From Megamerina dolium (lineage: Eukaryota; Arthropoda; Insecta; Diptera; Megamerinidae): a stretch of DNA of 64,000 nt. The notes beneath the pieces were generated by a model. It worked only from the letters and a program-made list of their open reading frames with translations. It had not been told where the DNA came from and did not search any database. The position numbers and the translations under genes are program-made. The stretch lies in the NCBI GenBank assembly GCA_963854835.1, contig OY978525.1, positions 66,694,407-66,758,406 on the forward strand. The letters are read 5' to 3'. Of the stretch, positions 46,686-58,690 are shown piece by piece. Position 1 is the first letter of the stretch. Each line of letters opens with the position of its first letter.

Positions 46686-47956
46686 AATCTGCTTATCACT
46701 TGCTTATTGCTTATTGTAGTGTGAAATGTTTAAAGCAAATTTCGTTACATGAGTTGGAATTAATATATAGCATAGAGAAAGGGAGAATGAGAAAGAAAGT
46801 AACGTATGCACAACGATACAAAGCAATAGATCATAATTCAATGTTTCATGGCAATAAATAGTGTGTGCGTGTTGAGAGAGAGAGAGATAGAAAGAGAGCA
46901 ATCAGCGAATAATAACGGTTAATGCAAAGCATATTAGACAAATACAATACAATACGTATGCACAACAATATAAAAGCGATAGAGTGTACGTGCGCATATA
47001 CAACTAGCAGTCACGCAGTCAGACACAAACTGAAAATGTTATTGTTTTCGTGTTATTACGCGCTCGCATCTATATGGGAGACACATTCGATACAGTGTTG
47101 CCAGTTCTTCAAAATAATAAATCTAGATCGGCCAAATAGAAACGCTAAAAAAGCTAAATGTCCCAAAAAAGGTTAAATATTGCCTTTTCAACATTTCATA
47201 AACAGTTTAAATTTTGTTTTTATTATGTATGCATGTAAGTTCAACAATCGAAGCACACATTAGCTACAAATATATAAGAAAATACCTTTATAAACTATTA
47301 AATAATATAAATTATTACAAACATTAAATCAGGCCCTTTCGTTTTAACAACTAAATAACATGGGAATTTAGAAGAGGACAGCGGCAAACTAACATTCTAC
47401 AAAAACAGCTTATTGCCGAAAAATTCAAAATGACGTTATTCCATAGTGGACCATATCTCACATGTAACTATTTCCCCTTCATCAGATGGTTTGTATAAAC
47501 TACTGTTTAAATATATATCACGAGAGTCTAACATCCGTATACGCTGGGCTGCATTCCCGTGTAAGAAGTACTGAAGCCTTGTCTAATGCGCAATAAGGCC
47601 AAAGGACTGGCAACACTGTTAATAACGATTAATGCGCATATTATGCGAAAGCGCACGGACGACAAAATATTAAGGTTGCACCCATCTTTGACCTCTATCG
47701 GTTTTCAGTGAATTTGACGTCACAGTTGATCCAAGAGTTAAATTATTAATTCATTATTCCGTATTGTTTATATTATTCTTTTCAACTTGTTCGTCATTTT
47801 TTATCTTCTCTCGCAGATGAACTATTGTGACGTCACATCTAGAAAAATCTTCCCTTATGAGCGCAATCTTCGTTTCTATTATTGCAAAACCATTAGGTAT
47901 ATTTGTTTACAGAAAATTAGTATAAATTCTTACAAATTATCATAATTTTTTGTCAA
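46686..47956. other. AT-rich DNA, no gene recognised
   Basis: Contains a GA-rich run at 46873-46900 and short non-conserved ORFs only. Confidence 0.5.
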
Positions 47957-47965
47957 ATGGTGTTT

Positions 47966-48330
47966 AAAAAAAAATAAATATGTGGCACTTAAAGCCCCAA
48001 AGGGCTCATTGGCCGAGCTTCTCTTCCATTACTGTTGTGCGTCTTTAATTTTGGACAATATTAGAAGGGACCTACTTATTTTAGCCGGTTCCGAACGGCA
48101 GAACACTTGTGACATCACTTTTTCTGAGCTTTGTCACAGAGTTCTTTTAGAAGCTTTTTCATGGCAAGTTGTTACTATCGGAAGAATTGCCAATTGCTTG
48201 CCGATAGGTGAGTACCGTTCGAAAGAAAAATCTTATCGATATTAAATTTGTTATGCATCAGCCGGGGATTGAACCACGACCTACAGATCAGAAGGCGAAC
48301 ACACTAACCACTGAGCTACCGCACTGAGCT
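47966..48330 (-). mobile_element. tRNA-headed SINE, type A, with a 9-bp target duplication
   Basis: ATGGTGTTT flanks it at 47957-47965 and 48331-48339. Box A/B are as in the other copies (minus strand; CTGAGCTACCGCAC at the head carries one change). An A-run follows the tail. Confidence 0.88.
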
Positions 48331-48339
48331 ATGGTGTTT

Positions 48340-48818
48340 ATTAACACCAAAAAACTGGCAATGAAAGCGAAAATGAAAGCGTAAGATGGCAGATCGCTGT
48401 GAGAGAACTTATAAGTTTTTACTGTATAAAATTTTACTTGTAAGAATTTGCAAGCAAGAGAAACATATGATTGAACACATATGACAACAAAATATTCTTG
48501 AAGTGTGCATAGATTTAAAATTATAAGAGGATAACAAATTACCAATGGATTAGGTTTTAATAGTTAATTGAAGTCGTTTGAGCCAGTATTCAGCAAAAAA
48601 ATTATTAGTACATATAAGTATATGATTTAGTTTTTATATGAAATTATTGATCTCTGTATTTCACATGCTCCTTTAAATTTATTTTTAATTTAACTATGTA
48701 GATACATTAATATGTTCCCAAAAGTTTATCTTTTAATGTAAGTACATACATTTGTTATGTAATTTTGGTAAGCGATTTTTTAAGTGTTTTTGCATGTGTA
48801 AAAATAAAACACGAATAG
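48340..48818. other. AT-rich DNA, no feature recognised
   Basis: No ORF or known repeat stands out before the LTR of element F. Confidence 0.5.
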
Positions 48819-49092
48819 TGTCTACACCAGAACATAAATGTCGCGCATTGTCCATTACTTAATTTCTTTATTTACTTTAAATTATAATTTTCACTAGGAT
48901 GGCAACCCACTGTAAATTTAATATGTTGTTTTTTCATATTTGCCGCTTTCTCTCTCTCTCGCCTTTTCTTCATTTCTCCTTTATCTTCTTTTTCTATTTA
49001 TTATATTTATTTCTATTTCTATTTCCCATAGCAGAGAGTGCACGAATTTTGTTAATATAATTTTTTTATATCTATTTTCTTATTAATATTTT

Positions 49093-49129
49093 TTTATACC
49101 CTGCGTAATGCAATATGCAAGGTATATTC

Positions 49130-49192
<63 letters not shown>

Positions 49193-50417
49193 CGTGATCA
49201 GCGTCGCTTAAATTTTCGATTTAACGATGTTCGTCCGTCCGTCGGTCTGTCACCTGGCTGGTTCGCACGATAACTTGAGCAAATATTGAGTTATTTTGAC
49301 GAAATTTGGCATAAGTGACCTATGATCCAAGGGTACGGATTGGATTGATATTGGGCATGATCGGTCAATAGCCACGCCCACAACAAGCACTCAAAGCGAC
49401 TAACCTCGGAACTTTCAAAATCTTTAATTAGCTATAACTCACTAATGTACCATCTGGGACAACAATATTTGGCAGATAGAGTTATAATATACTACTACAT
49501 AATCTTGCCAAAAATGGACAAGCCACGCATACTTTTTATTGTAGCTCCCATACAAAGTGTCTGCACTTCTTTTAAATTGAAACAGCTGTAACTTCTACAA
49601 TCTTCTGTCTAGAATAACCATAATTGACACTTTTAATTAACATGACAGTCGGAAACAATATGGCAAAAAAATCAACGTACCACGCCCACTTCTTATTGGG
49701 GCTTCCATACTAAGTCGAGGAAATTAAACTAAAACTTTCAAGCTCCATAACTTACAAACCGTATAGCGTAGAACAACGAGATTTAAGGTATGGATTAGTA
49801 TTGTAAGAGCAGGTAGGTTCACAGAAAATGGGCGCGCCACAACCACTGTTTATAGTAGCCCCCATACAAAATGACTGAAATTCTTTTAAATTGAAACAGC
49901 TGTAACTTCGGCAATCTTCTCTCTAGAATAACCACAATTGACAATATGGTAGGCGGAAATAACCTGACAAAAAATCAGCGTGCCACGCCCACTTCTTATT
50001 GGGGCTCCCATACAAAGTCGAGGGAATGAAAAAAAAATTTTAAGTGCTATAACTTATAAAATATTTAGCGTAGAACAACGAGATTTAAGGTGTGGATTAG
50101 TATTGAAAAATTAATTGGATTTACAAGATAGAGGTAAGCCACGCCCACTTTTTATATAGCTCCCATACTAAGCCCCGGAATTATCTTAAAAACCTCCTCT
50201 TAAAAACCTTATCCGTTTTAGAACCCTCATAACATACAAAGTACTTCGTCTAAGTAAACCATATTTCGGTTGTAAATTAGTAGTATATGCAAAAATTGTT
50301 TCCCAAAAAGTGGAAATAAAAGAAAAAGATGGATATTCGAGTAAACTTTTTATATATATATATGTACATATGCAGGGTATAATTTGGTCGGCCCCAGCCG
50401 ACTGTAAGATGTTTTTT
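49093..50417. mobile_element. Non-coding ATACCCTGC...GCAGGGTAT interspersed repeat
   Basis: Ends are TTTTATACCCTGC (left) and GCAGGGTATAATTT (right, 50372 on), followed by a GTCGGC/GCCGAC hairpin (50387-50402). It contains a CCGTCCGTCGGTCTGTC run (49230), a (TA)n tract (49135-49190) and an internal tandem duplication of about 310 bp. No ORF. I know sequences of this style from fly genomes but cannot assign a superfamily. Confidence 0.6.
49560..50170. repeat. Internal ~310-bp tandem duplication in the ATACCC element
   Basis: AACAGCTGTAACTTC recurs at 49581 and 49895. CCACGCCCACTTCTTATTGG recurs at about 49680 and 49985. TAGCGTAGAACAACGAGATT recurs at 49764 and 50066. Confidence 0.85.
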
Positions 50418-51060
50418 TATACTTATACTTTTCCGATATCGGCTCGCAACTTTTGGTAAGCTAGAATCTTGCCACCCAGGTATGTGCAATTCGTTCCTCC
50501 CAATTTTGAATTTATTTTGAAACATACATACATATATGCGTGTAGTGACGGAATACAAGATAAAAAGATAATAATAATTTGTATGTACATTGCACATCCA
50601 ATATATATACATTTTTTTTGCATAAGTATATGTGTATATGAAAAATAAGGTGTTTGTGTACAATATATACGACATTGTTGCTTGTTTTAATCCCGTCATA
50701 TCCCGCCAAAGTTTGTTGAAATTTTAAAATAGTGAAAATATATACTTGTATGTATATACACCCCGATAAATATGTACGTATTTGAATAATACTCAATTTT
50801 GTTGCATCATCTGTTCCGTTGGAATTTCTTCAGCCCAACATTAAATAAAAGAAAATTGGTTTGGAACAAAGTGTTTGTTGGTTTTTATTTCCTTACGGCA
50901 GTGAAGTGTACGTCGCATGTACATACTCTGAAAGTTCCGCTTATATCACTCCCATATCGGAATTCTCTCGAGAGCGCAATTGCTTGGCTCATTCTCATCA
51001 ATATAACTAAATAACTAAAAAAGCATACCGAGAGGCTTATATTATTCGGGCCTCTCCACT
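50418..51060 (+). other. Leader remnant of Bel-Pao F
   Basis: Matches the A leader next to the primer site (TCGGCTCGCAAC, TTGGTAAG, CTTGCCACCCAGGTATGTG). The rest to 51060 is non-coding. Confidence 0.55.
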
Positions 51061-51089
51061 ATTAATACACACCTACACGATCTGAACGT

Positions 51090-51520
51090 TATGATGGCTT
51101 CTCCTACAACGGCCCATACTCCAGTATCTCACAACACCCTAGTTTTTAATGTTGAGCACGCCTTTCCCGCAATTCAATTTCCTCCATATGATACTCGATT
51201 GGCGATTGTGTATCATCGCCAAGTTTTCGTGACTTGTTTACGGCATTATACAGTAATAACCCCTGTTTGTCGCCAGCGGGTTATACCACTTGCTACAATA
51301 AACTCAAGGTGAAGCACATAGCATCATTAAGTCTACTGCCTTGGCTAATTATGGCTTCGCAATAGCTTGGCATAATCTCGAGGAGAGATATGAAAATAAG
51401 AGAATTCTGGTCAACTTACAGTTGAAATCCCTTTTCAATGTCCAATGCTAAATGTTGATACTTCTCATTGGGATGCGATTATCGTATACTTGTGTTCCAC
51501 GAAGATTCCCGACCGGAATT
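51090..51520 (+). pseudogene. Gag fragment of Bel-Pao F
   Basis: Frames read NVEHAFPAIQFPPYDT, AWHNLEERYENKRILVNLQL and DTSHWDAIIVYLCSTKIP. All resemble A Gag residues 115-265 in order, with frameshifts and a stop. Confidence 0.8.
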
Positions 51521-52247
51521 GGTGATCGGTTCTCGATTGACCGGAATTTTGCTATGGAAATTATTGCGTTCATTTTGCAAAAACTTACCGGGAAGCTGTG
51601 ATTACCCGTCGCTAATCTTGGAGGACATTAGAAAAGGCTTTCTCGGAACTTTGATTGCCCAAAATACTGTTTTTGGTTGGATAGTCACTGGTCGTCTTTC
51701 AAAATCGCAGTCCCATACAGAAAGTTCCTCTGATGTATCATGTGATGAGCAGAAAACAGACAACAACTGTAGTAAGGACTCCAACTGTCACAACACTAGC
51801 ACAACGACTCGACATGTAAATTTATTCAACACTACTCTCACAAAGACATACTGCATGTTATGTAGAGGCATGCACCCCGTACGACAATGTACCGAGTTCT
51901 CAAACCGTACAGTTGAAGAGAGCATATTATTTGTACGTCAGAACAAGATTTGTATCAACTGTTTGGCCACCTCACATACTTTAGCAAAGTGCTATAGTAA
52001 GTTTTCATGCCGTCTTTGTGGGAATCAACATCATTCCCTGCTTCACAGAGCTCGGTATGACTCAAAATCAGCGTCTAAAGGTCGTCAAAGGTATGTACCA
52101 CCCGTAATACTTCTCGTACAGCGATATTTAACGGATTATCGAGTTTCGCGCATCACTCCCCAAAAAAGGCTCGTTCAATTAACGAGAGGACTTGTAGTCG
52201 AATGCCAATTCATTCAATCCCGCCTAATACTGGCCCAACAAAATTGA
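51521..52247 (+). pseudogene. Pol scrap fused to a zinc-knuckle region, Bel-Pao F
   Basis: ILEDIRKGFLGTLIAQNTVFGWIVTGR resembles A residues 614-641 (after the protease). It is followed, in the same frame, by CMLCRGMHPVRQC, CINCLATSHTLAKC and CRLCGNQHHSLLH. In A the Gag knuckles lie before the protease, while the 3' ORF knuckles lie after pol. The order here fits either a rearranged Gag or a deletion joining pol to a 3' ORF. Confidence 0.65.
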
Positions 52248-52250
52248 TGT

Positions 52251-53007
52251 CACGTAAAAGGTGATTTGGAGATTATGGCTTGAGCAATATATATGCCTCT
52301 GATACCACACCCGTATTATGTAGCAAAGTTTTGTCAGGTTATGCGATACTGACCGTCATACGTATCCCTCTTTCACATTGTACAGTTCACTGTAGCTGCC
52401 CTATTTAATTCCCGAACTTCTACGAAGCTTCAATGAAACTATGCACTGGCATAGTGTATATGCGTATGGATAATCCCATGTGTTAATTTCACATTATTTG
52501 CTACATATTCATGAGTTGAGTCATATCATAAACCCTACACAAACAGATTTTATCTGAGTTTAGAACGTGTCACGAGCGTTATATATTTGTCACTATGGAT
52601 TTGTAAATGTTGCAAGTGGCCTAGGAGCTCGAGGTTTGTTAACTACGTTGACTTTTCGAAACCTTTAATCTGGTCTACGAGCAGCTCTTATAGAATCTAT
52701 GCACCTGAGATAGAGTGATACAGTCCCAATCTACTATCAACACTCTACAATCAACTCATTACAATCAATACTCAGCAATCAACATTAATCAATCAAAATT
52801 CAGCATTTGGCATCTCTCCATGAAGACTTCTCCCTCTCTTTTTGCATTCCAGTCACACTATTGTCAGGCTTCGCCACGCTTCAACACACTGCTCCCGCCA
52901 TAATTCCATTGGTATCAAAGAACTATTTAAGATTTAGTTTAAGAGAAAAAATGAATGAATTGCATTATTTTTTAAGTTCCGTTTGAAGTCGTTTCCCGTT
53001 ATTATTG

Positions 53008-53010
<3 letters not shown>
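52251..53010. other. Unassigned DNA
   Basis: No recognised coding sequence. A CAATC(A/T)-rich stretch lies at 52725-52800. Element F may extend into the left part. Confidence 0.4.

Positions 53011-53090
<80 letters not shown>
53011..53090. repeat. (TA)n(TG)n compound microsatellite at a SINE tail
   Basis: About 32 bp of TA followed by about 46 bp of TG, ending at the SINE tail GTGGCACTTAAAG. Confidence 0.95.
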
Positions 53091-53093
<3 letters not shown>

Positions 53094-53406
53094 CACTTAA
53101 AGCCCCGAAGGGCTCATTGGCCGAGCTTCTCTTCCATTACTGTTGTGCGTGTTAAATTATTGGACAGTATTAGAAGGGACCTACTTATTTTAGCCGGTTC
53201 CGAACGGCAGAACCCTTGTGACATCACTTTTTCTGTGAGCTTCGTCACAGAGTTCTTTTAGAAGCTTTTTTCATGGCAAGTTTTTACTGTCGGAAGAATT
53301 GCCAATTGCTTGCCGACAGGTGAGTATCGTTCGAAAGAAAAATCAATTCGATATTAAATTTGTTATGCATCAGCCGGGGATTGAACCACAACCTACAGAT
53401 CAGAAG
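53089..53406 (-). mobile_element. tRNA-headed SINE, type A, head truncated
   Basis: Tail and body are as in the other copies. Box B is present (GGGGATTGAACC on the plus strand), but the sequence breaks off at GATCAGAAG, so box A is lost. Confidence 0.85.
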
Positions 53407-53829
53407 TTTGATTTACAATAAAACTAAATTTTTTCTTATTAAGCAAATATTCTGTGTGTATGTGCAACAGTTGATATGCCCAATATCAGTGGCAGTCGAT
53501 AGAATTGTATACACCACCAGCCACAATAACAACAAACAGAGCGGCAAATAGCCATCGATACGCGGCCGACCGGCAACCCCTTCACAATCTCACGAAATGA
53601 ATATTTTTGTTTATACATTAGTAATAAATGTGAAACATTACACTTTTTGTAGAATAATAAAAAACAACTTGATTATGTTTATAACAACTTTTACTTTATT
53701 AAAATCTACCACTAAATTTTAGAATCTACCACAATTTTTTAGTCTCATCTACCTTTAAAAATTTGTTTACAGTTGGAACACTATTCGTAATGTTAAACAT
53801 TAAGAAAACATACGAAGAGATCATGACCT
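53407..53829. other. Unassigned DNA
   Basis: No ORF of note; AT-rich. Confidence 0.45.
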
Positions 53830-54075
53830 CCAGCAAGAATATCGCTGGAACCACCGCTAGCGGCAATTTTTCTTGAAAATCAGTTGTTGTAGAGTTGTAA
53901 TTGCTAAGTAAGGTGCGCAATTTAAACCAAATGTTACTCGTTTCAGTTCATAATCATGTACTTCTTCGTTGAAAGTATGTCTGAATAAGACCGTTGACAT
54001 TTAGTGTGCACCGAATCCACGATTATTTGCCGATACATTTTTTGAATGTCTGTCGAATTTCCATCTGCGATCTAT
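53830..54075 (-). pseudogene. Bel-Pao RT fragment (element G)
   Basis: The minus strand resembles A residues 835-895 (MYRQI..., FGLNCAPYLA). At the DNA level it follows the A sequence at about 7320-7510, with stops. Confidence 0.65.
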
Positions 54076-54084
54076 TTCTGAAGC

Positions 54085-54475
54085 GGATGGTTACTGGTGA
54101 TGACTGGTTAGTGGGTCACTTACGACAACGTCAAGTGAAAACGTCGTGGCCGAATCGCGGTGAGCCGGCGCAAACGGTGGCCAAGCCAGGATTGAGAGAG
54201 GAAGGTTTTGCTATGTGTTTATTGGGATTGGCAGGGAATCATCTACTATGAGCTGCTCCCCTGCGGCCAAACTCTTAATTCGGATCTGTACTGTCAACAA
54301 TTGGACCGTCTGAAGGAAGCAATCGTCCAGAAGCGACCAGCTTTGGCCAATAGGAGAGGAATTGTGTTCCATCAGGACCACGCCCGCCCACACACATCTA
54401 TAGTGACTCGCCAGAAACTCCGGGAGCTTGGTTGGGATGTTCTTATCATTCACCATCCAGTGCATTGCTCTGTGA
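54085..54475 (+). pseudogene. Mariner transposase fragment, mauritiana/mellifera-like
   Basis: KRMVTGDDWLV, the SWPNRGEPAQTVAKPGL block, ELLPCGQTLNSDLYCQQLDRL and VFHQDHARPHTS (second catalytic Asp; His replaces the usual Asn after it), then RELGWDVL. One frameshift lies near 54215. N- and C-terminal parts are missing. Confidence 0.8.
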
Positions 54476-54549
54476 GTAATTCCCTACATGAGACCGTAAA
54501 CTCTCTTACAGTGATGTAATACTCTCTTACCCTTCTGGATCTTACCATC

Positions 54550-55660
54550 AACGTGACTATTTCAAGTCAGCTTGTTATCCAGGATGACACCTAGATACTT
54601 TACTTCCTTGGAGATATTGGTGTTCCAAAAAGCCTAAGCGGTCCATAATTAGACCTATCATCCGTTTAGTAATGAGTACTTTTTCCGATTTACTAGCGTT
54701 TACGGAGAGTCCCCATTCTTCAACCATTTTGAGTGCACCTTTCATGGTATCGTAAATAGTGTCCAAGGATTTACCACTCACCATTAGCACTATCTCATCC
54801 GCATACCCGATGGTGTGTATACCTTTTGAGTCCAGAAACTGGCGTTGGGAATCGACCGTGATGTTCCAAAGGGTATGCGAAAGTACGCCCCCTGTGGACA
54901 TCCATTGACTACCCCACTCTGAGTCTATAACTCCCAATTGAAAGTTTATGGCCCTTTTCCTCAGCATGCTGTCCACCCACCTTACAATGGTTGGACTGAC
55001 TTTACGAGCAGCAAATGCCATCCTTAGTGTAACAAAACCAATCTTACCGAACGTAACCTTTATACCCATAAAAGTAGACATAGATATCCCTCCACAAGAC
55101 AGTTCTCTCTCCGCTACCCGTATGAGCTCGTGTGGGGCCGTTCCAGTAAATTTGCCAGCTATATGTGCGTGCTGCCATCTGTTCAGTAATTTAGTCAGAA
55201 GCGTTGTCCTTTCCATGTAGCCCGCCAGTACTCCCTCCATGCATTTAAACATAAAGGAGGTCAAGCTAACCTGCCTGAAAGATCTCGCCCTTAAGCAGTC
55301 TCTTTTTCTAGGCTTTGGAATGGATCCTGTAAAGGATCCATTCTTTTTATGAATTAATCCCAACTTTGAAACAGGTCCTTTGATATAATCCTCTGTAATC
55401 TAAATACGTCGGTTATACCTTGCATATTTGAGCAGAAATCCCTCCTTTTCCTTTTACGGTTGCGCAGAGTCTTCTTCAGCTCCCTTTTTTTAGACCTGAA
55501 GCCCCATGCATTGGGGTCCCCTCTTATTTGACGATTAAAAGCCTTCCTTGTCTCCTTTTTCATGAACTCCAGTTCCCCATTCCACCATGGAGTGGGATCT
55601 CCTTCGTCCACTACCGTAAGAAGACAGACATAAAGCTTCAAATGCTTTGATCATGGCTGA
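54550..55660 (-). pseudogene. LOA/R1-like LINE ORF2 fragment (RT)
   Basis: From right to left: a linker with TPWWNGELEFMKKETRKAFN and LQRIISKD, then RT blocks (IPKPRKRDCLRARSFRQVSLTSFMFKCME, GGVLSHTLWNITVDS, IGYADEIVLMVSGKSLD). The catalytic motif reads YADE in place of YADD. Frameshifts separate linker and RT. Confidence 0.7.
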
Positions 55661-56160
55661 GCTGATAATTCCTCAAAAACATCACAGTACTTTGTACAAT
55701 CCATTCGCTCTGGTTTCCTTACCATTCTACGGTCGTACCTATGTTTTTTAAAGGACAGAACCCCAAACTGAATGAACCTGTGGTCAGACATGGTTAGTTT
55801 TTCCACAACTCTCTAATCTAAAACCCTGTGCAATATTTTGATAATCGTCTGGGTGACATGAATGATCTCGTAACGACGTTCGTCGACAAAGGTCGGTTCT
55901 GTTCCCCTATTGGTAACTTGTAGACCAAAACTTTCTTGTTTTTTCCTTTCGGAATTTACCATTATCAAACTGAAACTCATTTGAACTGCGTCTGATGTCA
56001 GAAGAAATCTACACAAAGTCTACAAGAAGTCATCAATATGATAATACCATCCTTATTAGGAAGTTATTGTGCATTATTATTATTATGCATTCCCTGGCCG
56101 TTTCGTTCCCTGCTATGCCCCTGTGGCCTACCACCCAAACAAGGTGGATATTAAACTGTT
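55661..56160 (-). pseudogene. LOA/R1-like LINE debris, including an RNase H-like scrap
   Basis: Near 56090-56150 the minus strand reads VWVVGHRGIAGNETA, as in LINE RNase H (normally at the C-terminus of ORF2). Here it lies 5' of the RT fragment, so the region is rearranged or made of two copies. Confidence 0.5.
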
Positions 56161-56415
56161 CTATTGTAGGAGCTAAATAATTACACTTAACTTTGGATAT
56201 TGGGATTACACTTAATATAGATCAATTGCAGTAGGCATTTTAATGATCTTCTTGATTTTGACATTTTGTTCCTCAAATGAAAATTATTGAAAGGAAATTA
56301 CAATTTTGAAAAGTATAAGTTGGAAATAAAAATGAAACATGTTACCGACCGATTTTAATTGCAAATAAATTGAAGCAAAATTGAAATTATACCAGAAAAT
56401 TAATTATGAAAGTTT
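56161..56415. other. AT-rich DNA, no feature recognised
   Basis: Nothing beyond AT-rich sequence. Confidence 0.45.
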
Positions 56416-56670
56416 TATTCCGTTTTAATTTTTTTATTTTTTATTTTAATTGAACAAAGAGTTTGTGTGAAATTTTTGTGTGTTTCAAACGAAATTTCTT
56501 GTGCCAAAACGTTGGAAATGTTGAAAAAAACATTTGGTGATTCAACCATGTCGAAAAAAAATTTCACACAAACTCTTTGTTCGATATTTTTATCCATAGT
56601 AAAAATCGCAACGCACACAAAAGGTTGACTTGTTCCTAATGACGCCGTAACCATACTAAATGACACATAG
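56416..56670 (-). pseudogene. Possible mariner N-terminal scrap with an inverted duplication
   Basis: The minus strand reads MDKNIEQRVCVKFFFDM, resembling irritans-type mariner starts. A perfect 26-bp inverted repeat joins 56449-56474 and 56557-56582. Weakly supported. Confidence 0.35.
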
Positions 56671-56785
56671 CAATAAAAATTCACAAAATAGTGGCTGACA
56701 GTTGTGCCAACCTGGGAAAAATTTTTTTTGAAATATTCTCAGAGGGAAAATTAAAAATGAGAATTTCCGGGTATAGGGTAGAATG

Positions 56786-56787
<2 letters not shown>

Positions 56788-56875
<88 letters not shown>
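56788..56875. repeat. (TA)n array at a SINE tail
   Basis: About 88 bp of TA, ending at AAGTGGCACTTAGAAG, a SINE tail. Confidence 0.95.
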
Positions 56876-56877
<2 letters not shown>

Positions 56878-56960
56878 TGGCACTTAGAAGCTCCGAAGGG
56901 CTCTTTGGCAGGGCTTTCTCTTCCATTACTGTTGTGGGTGTTTAATTTTTCCATGCCAAA
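56876..56960 (-). mobile_element. tRNA-headed SINE, tail fragment only
   Basis: Matches the last 75-80 bases of type A copies (GGCACTT..AGC.CCGAAGGGCTC, CTTCCATTACTGTTGTG). Confidence 0.8.
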
Positions 56961-57024
56961 TGGTACGAAAGTGCTAAATAAATAGAGCAATTCGCTTTAT
57001 ATTCTACTTCTAATTTAAAAAGAA

Positions 57025-57700
57025 ATAGTAAATATCAGGTGTAGTATGAAGAAAACCATTATTCTTCCGTATTTACTCAGCATTGTTTGAGCACGTGTCA
57101 AAGATGGAAACCAGTAAAGAGAAATACGCCATATTTTACAGTTTTTCTTCGCAAAAAACGCAAGCCAGACGGCTGAAAATGTGAATAGTTTATGGTCCTG
57201 ATACTGTAACATCCAATCACGTGCAATTTTGGTTTCGTCGATTCCGTTCCGGTAATTTTGATGTCATAGATGCAAGGCCAATTGTCGAAAATATCGATAA
57301 AATAATGGAAATTGTCGAGTCTGACCATCATGTAAGCACTGTTTCTATTGCCCAGGAGCTAAACATCGCACAAAAAACCATTTGGAATCATTTAAATAAG
57401 GCTGGACACATGGATGGTTACTGGTGATGAAAAGTGCTATGTGTTTAGTGGGATTGGCAGGGAATCATTTACTATGAGCTGCTCCCCTACGGTCAAACTC
57501 TTAATTCGGATCTGTACTGTCAACAATTGGACCGTCTGAAGGAAGCAATCGTCCAGAAGAGGCCAACTTTGGCCATTAGGAGAGGAATTGTGTTCCATCA
57601 GGACAACGCCAGGCCACTCACATCTATAGTGACTCGCCAACAAGTTATCGAACAAAACGGTGCATATTAGACCTAAATCGGATCATTCTAACTATGCTAA
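57025..57700 (+). pseudogene. Deletion derivative of a mauritiana/mellifera-like mariner
   Basis: The transposase start is at 57105 (METSKEKYAIFYSF). The helix-turn-helix follows (WFRRFRSGNFDV, STVSIAQELNIAQKTIWNHL). The sequence then jumps to the catalytic region (LLPYGQTLNSDLYCQQLDRL, VFHQDNARP) and on to the C-terminal VIEQNGAY. Several frames; dead. Confidence 0.75.
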
Positions 57701-58500
57701 ATTATGAATTTTTTTACTTTACCTTATACACATACGTTAATTTCGCCCACAAAAATAAAATGTATTGTAACATACGATAAAAGATACTGTCAATTTTTGG
57801 CGTAATTATAAGGATTTTAGCTACAATATTTTACCAGGTGGTGCTTTGCGCCATATAAAACAATTTTGTATCAAAAAGTCAATTTCGAAAAAAGGCACAA
57901 ACGATAAAATCACGCATTTTATAAATATTTCTTATTCTCTTCCAAATTGTTGTACCATAAATATTGAGTACTTAGTGACGGCCCTCTTAAAATTACATGT
58001 TCGTAAAGAAGTTTAAAAGTTCCTTTACATTTGATGTCAGTTATATGCAAACGTTTAGGGGTGTGTTGGTGTGAAGTTAAAAAAAACCGCATTCAATCCA
58101 TACCCAGGATAATAACAATTCATTTTTCACGTTGATTTTTCATGTTTATTAACAGGACGAATTTTGTTGAAGACTGGCTGTAAATGACACGTGTCCCACA
58201 TGTCCAATGTGTTATGAAAAATCAGTACAGAAATACGAACACATATTGTATGTATGTGTACAACATCATAATGAAACTACACCGAAGATAAGCTCAAAAA
58301 TGACTCCTTAGTATCGCATTCATCATATCAGCAAAGAGCCGATCGGAATCACCATACTAACCTAAACGCTCGTCTGTCGTGTGATCGCTTGTTCTATGTA
58401 AATAGTGATACATTCACAAGTATTCATACAAACAGTGAAGCTTATGGAAATACCCTTGAACATACAAAACAACACTTGAGGAGTCAGGTTTTGCTGTATA
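57701..58500. other. Upstream region of the 58.7-kb exon
   Basis: No transposon recognised. It is the first long stretch without element sequence near the candidate host exon and may hold its promoter. No TATA or initiator can be singled out. Confidence 0.4.
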
Positions 58501-58649
58501 TCAATTCGCTTTAGTTACAGATGTGCATACCCTTTTAACATAAAAGGGCGAGTCACACCATCAGCCCTTCAACTCATAACGAAACGCTCAGCGCTCAGCG
58601 GTACTATAACAACAACGTCTCTCCATTAAATTTAAATCTTCTTGTTGAT

Positions 58650-58670
58650 ATGAATCAAAGCATCGATTGA
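58650..58670 (+). promoter_or_regulatory. Upstream ORF before the candidate host exon
   Basis: ATG AAT CAA AGC ATC GAT TGA encodes six residues and stops 20 bases before the ATG at 58691. If transcribed in this leader it could lower translation. Confidence 0.35.
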
Positions 58671-58690
58671 CATCAGAGACCCGTTATCTT

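Larger units (their letters stand above)
48819..52250 (+). mobile_element. Bel-Pao element F, decayed relative of A
   Basis: The LTR start TGTCTACACCAGAACATAAATG (read 48819 on) matches A. The LTR runs to about 49092, where an ATACCC element is inserted. The leader resumes at about 50418 (ATCGGCTCGCAAC, GCCACCCAG|GTATGT). Gag pieces occur at 51090-51520 and pol/zinc-knuckle pieces at 51500-52250. The outer half of the primer-binding site and the LTR end were lost at the insertion. Confidence 0.75.

Noticed and set aside
58667..58690. Upstream extension of the host exon from a TTG
   Set aside because: TTG is unlikely as a start in a fly gene; ATG codons at 58691 and 58700 fit the signal peptide better.
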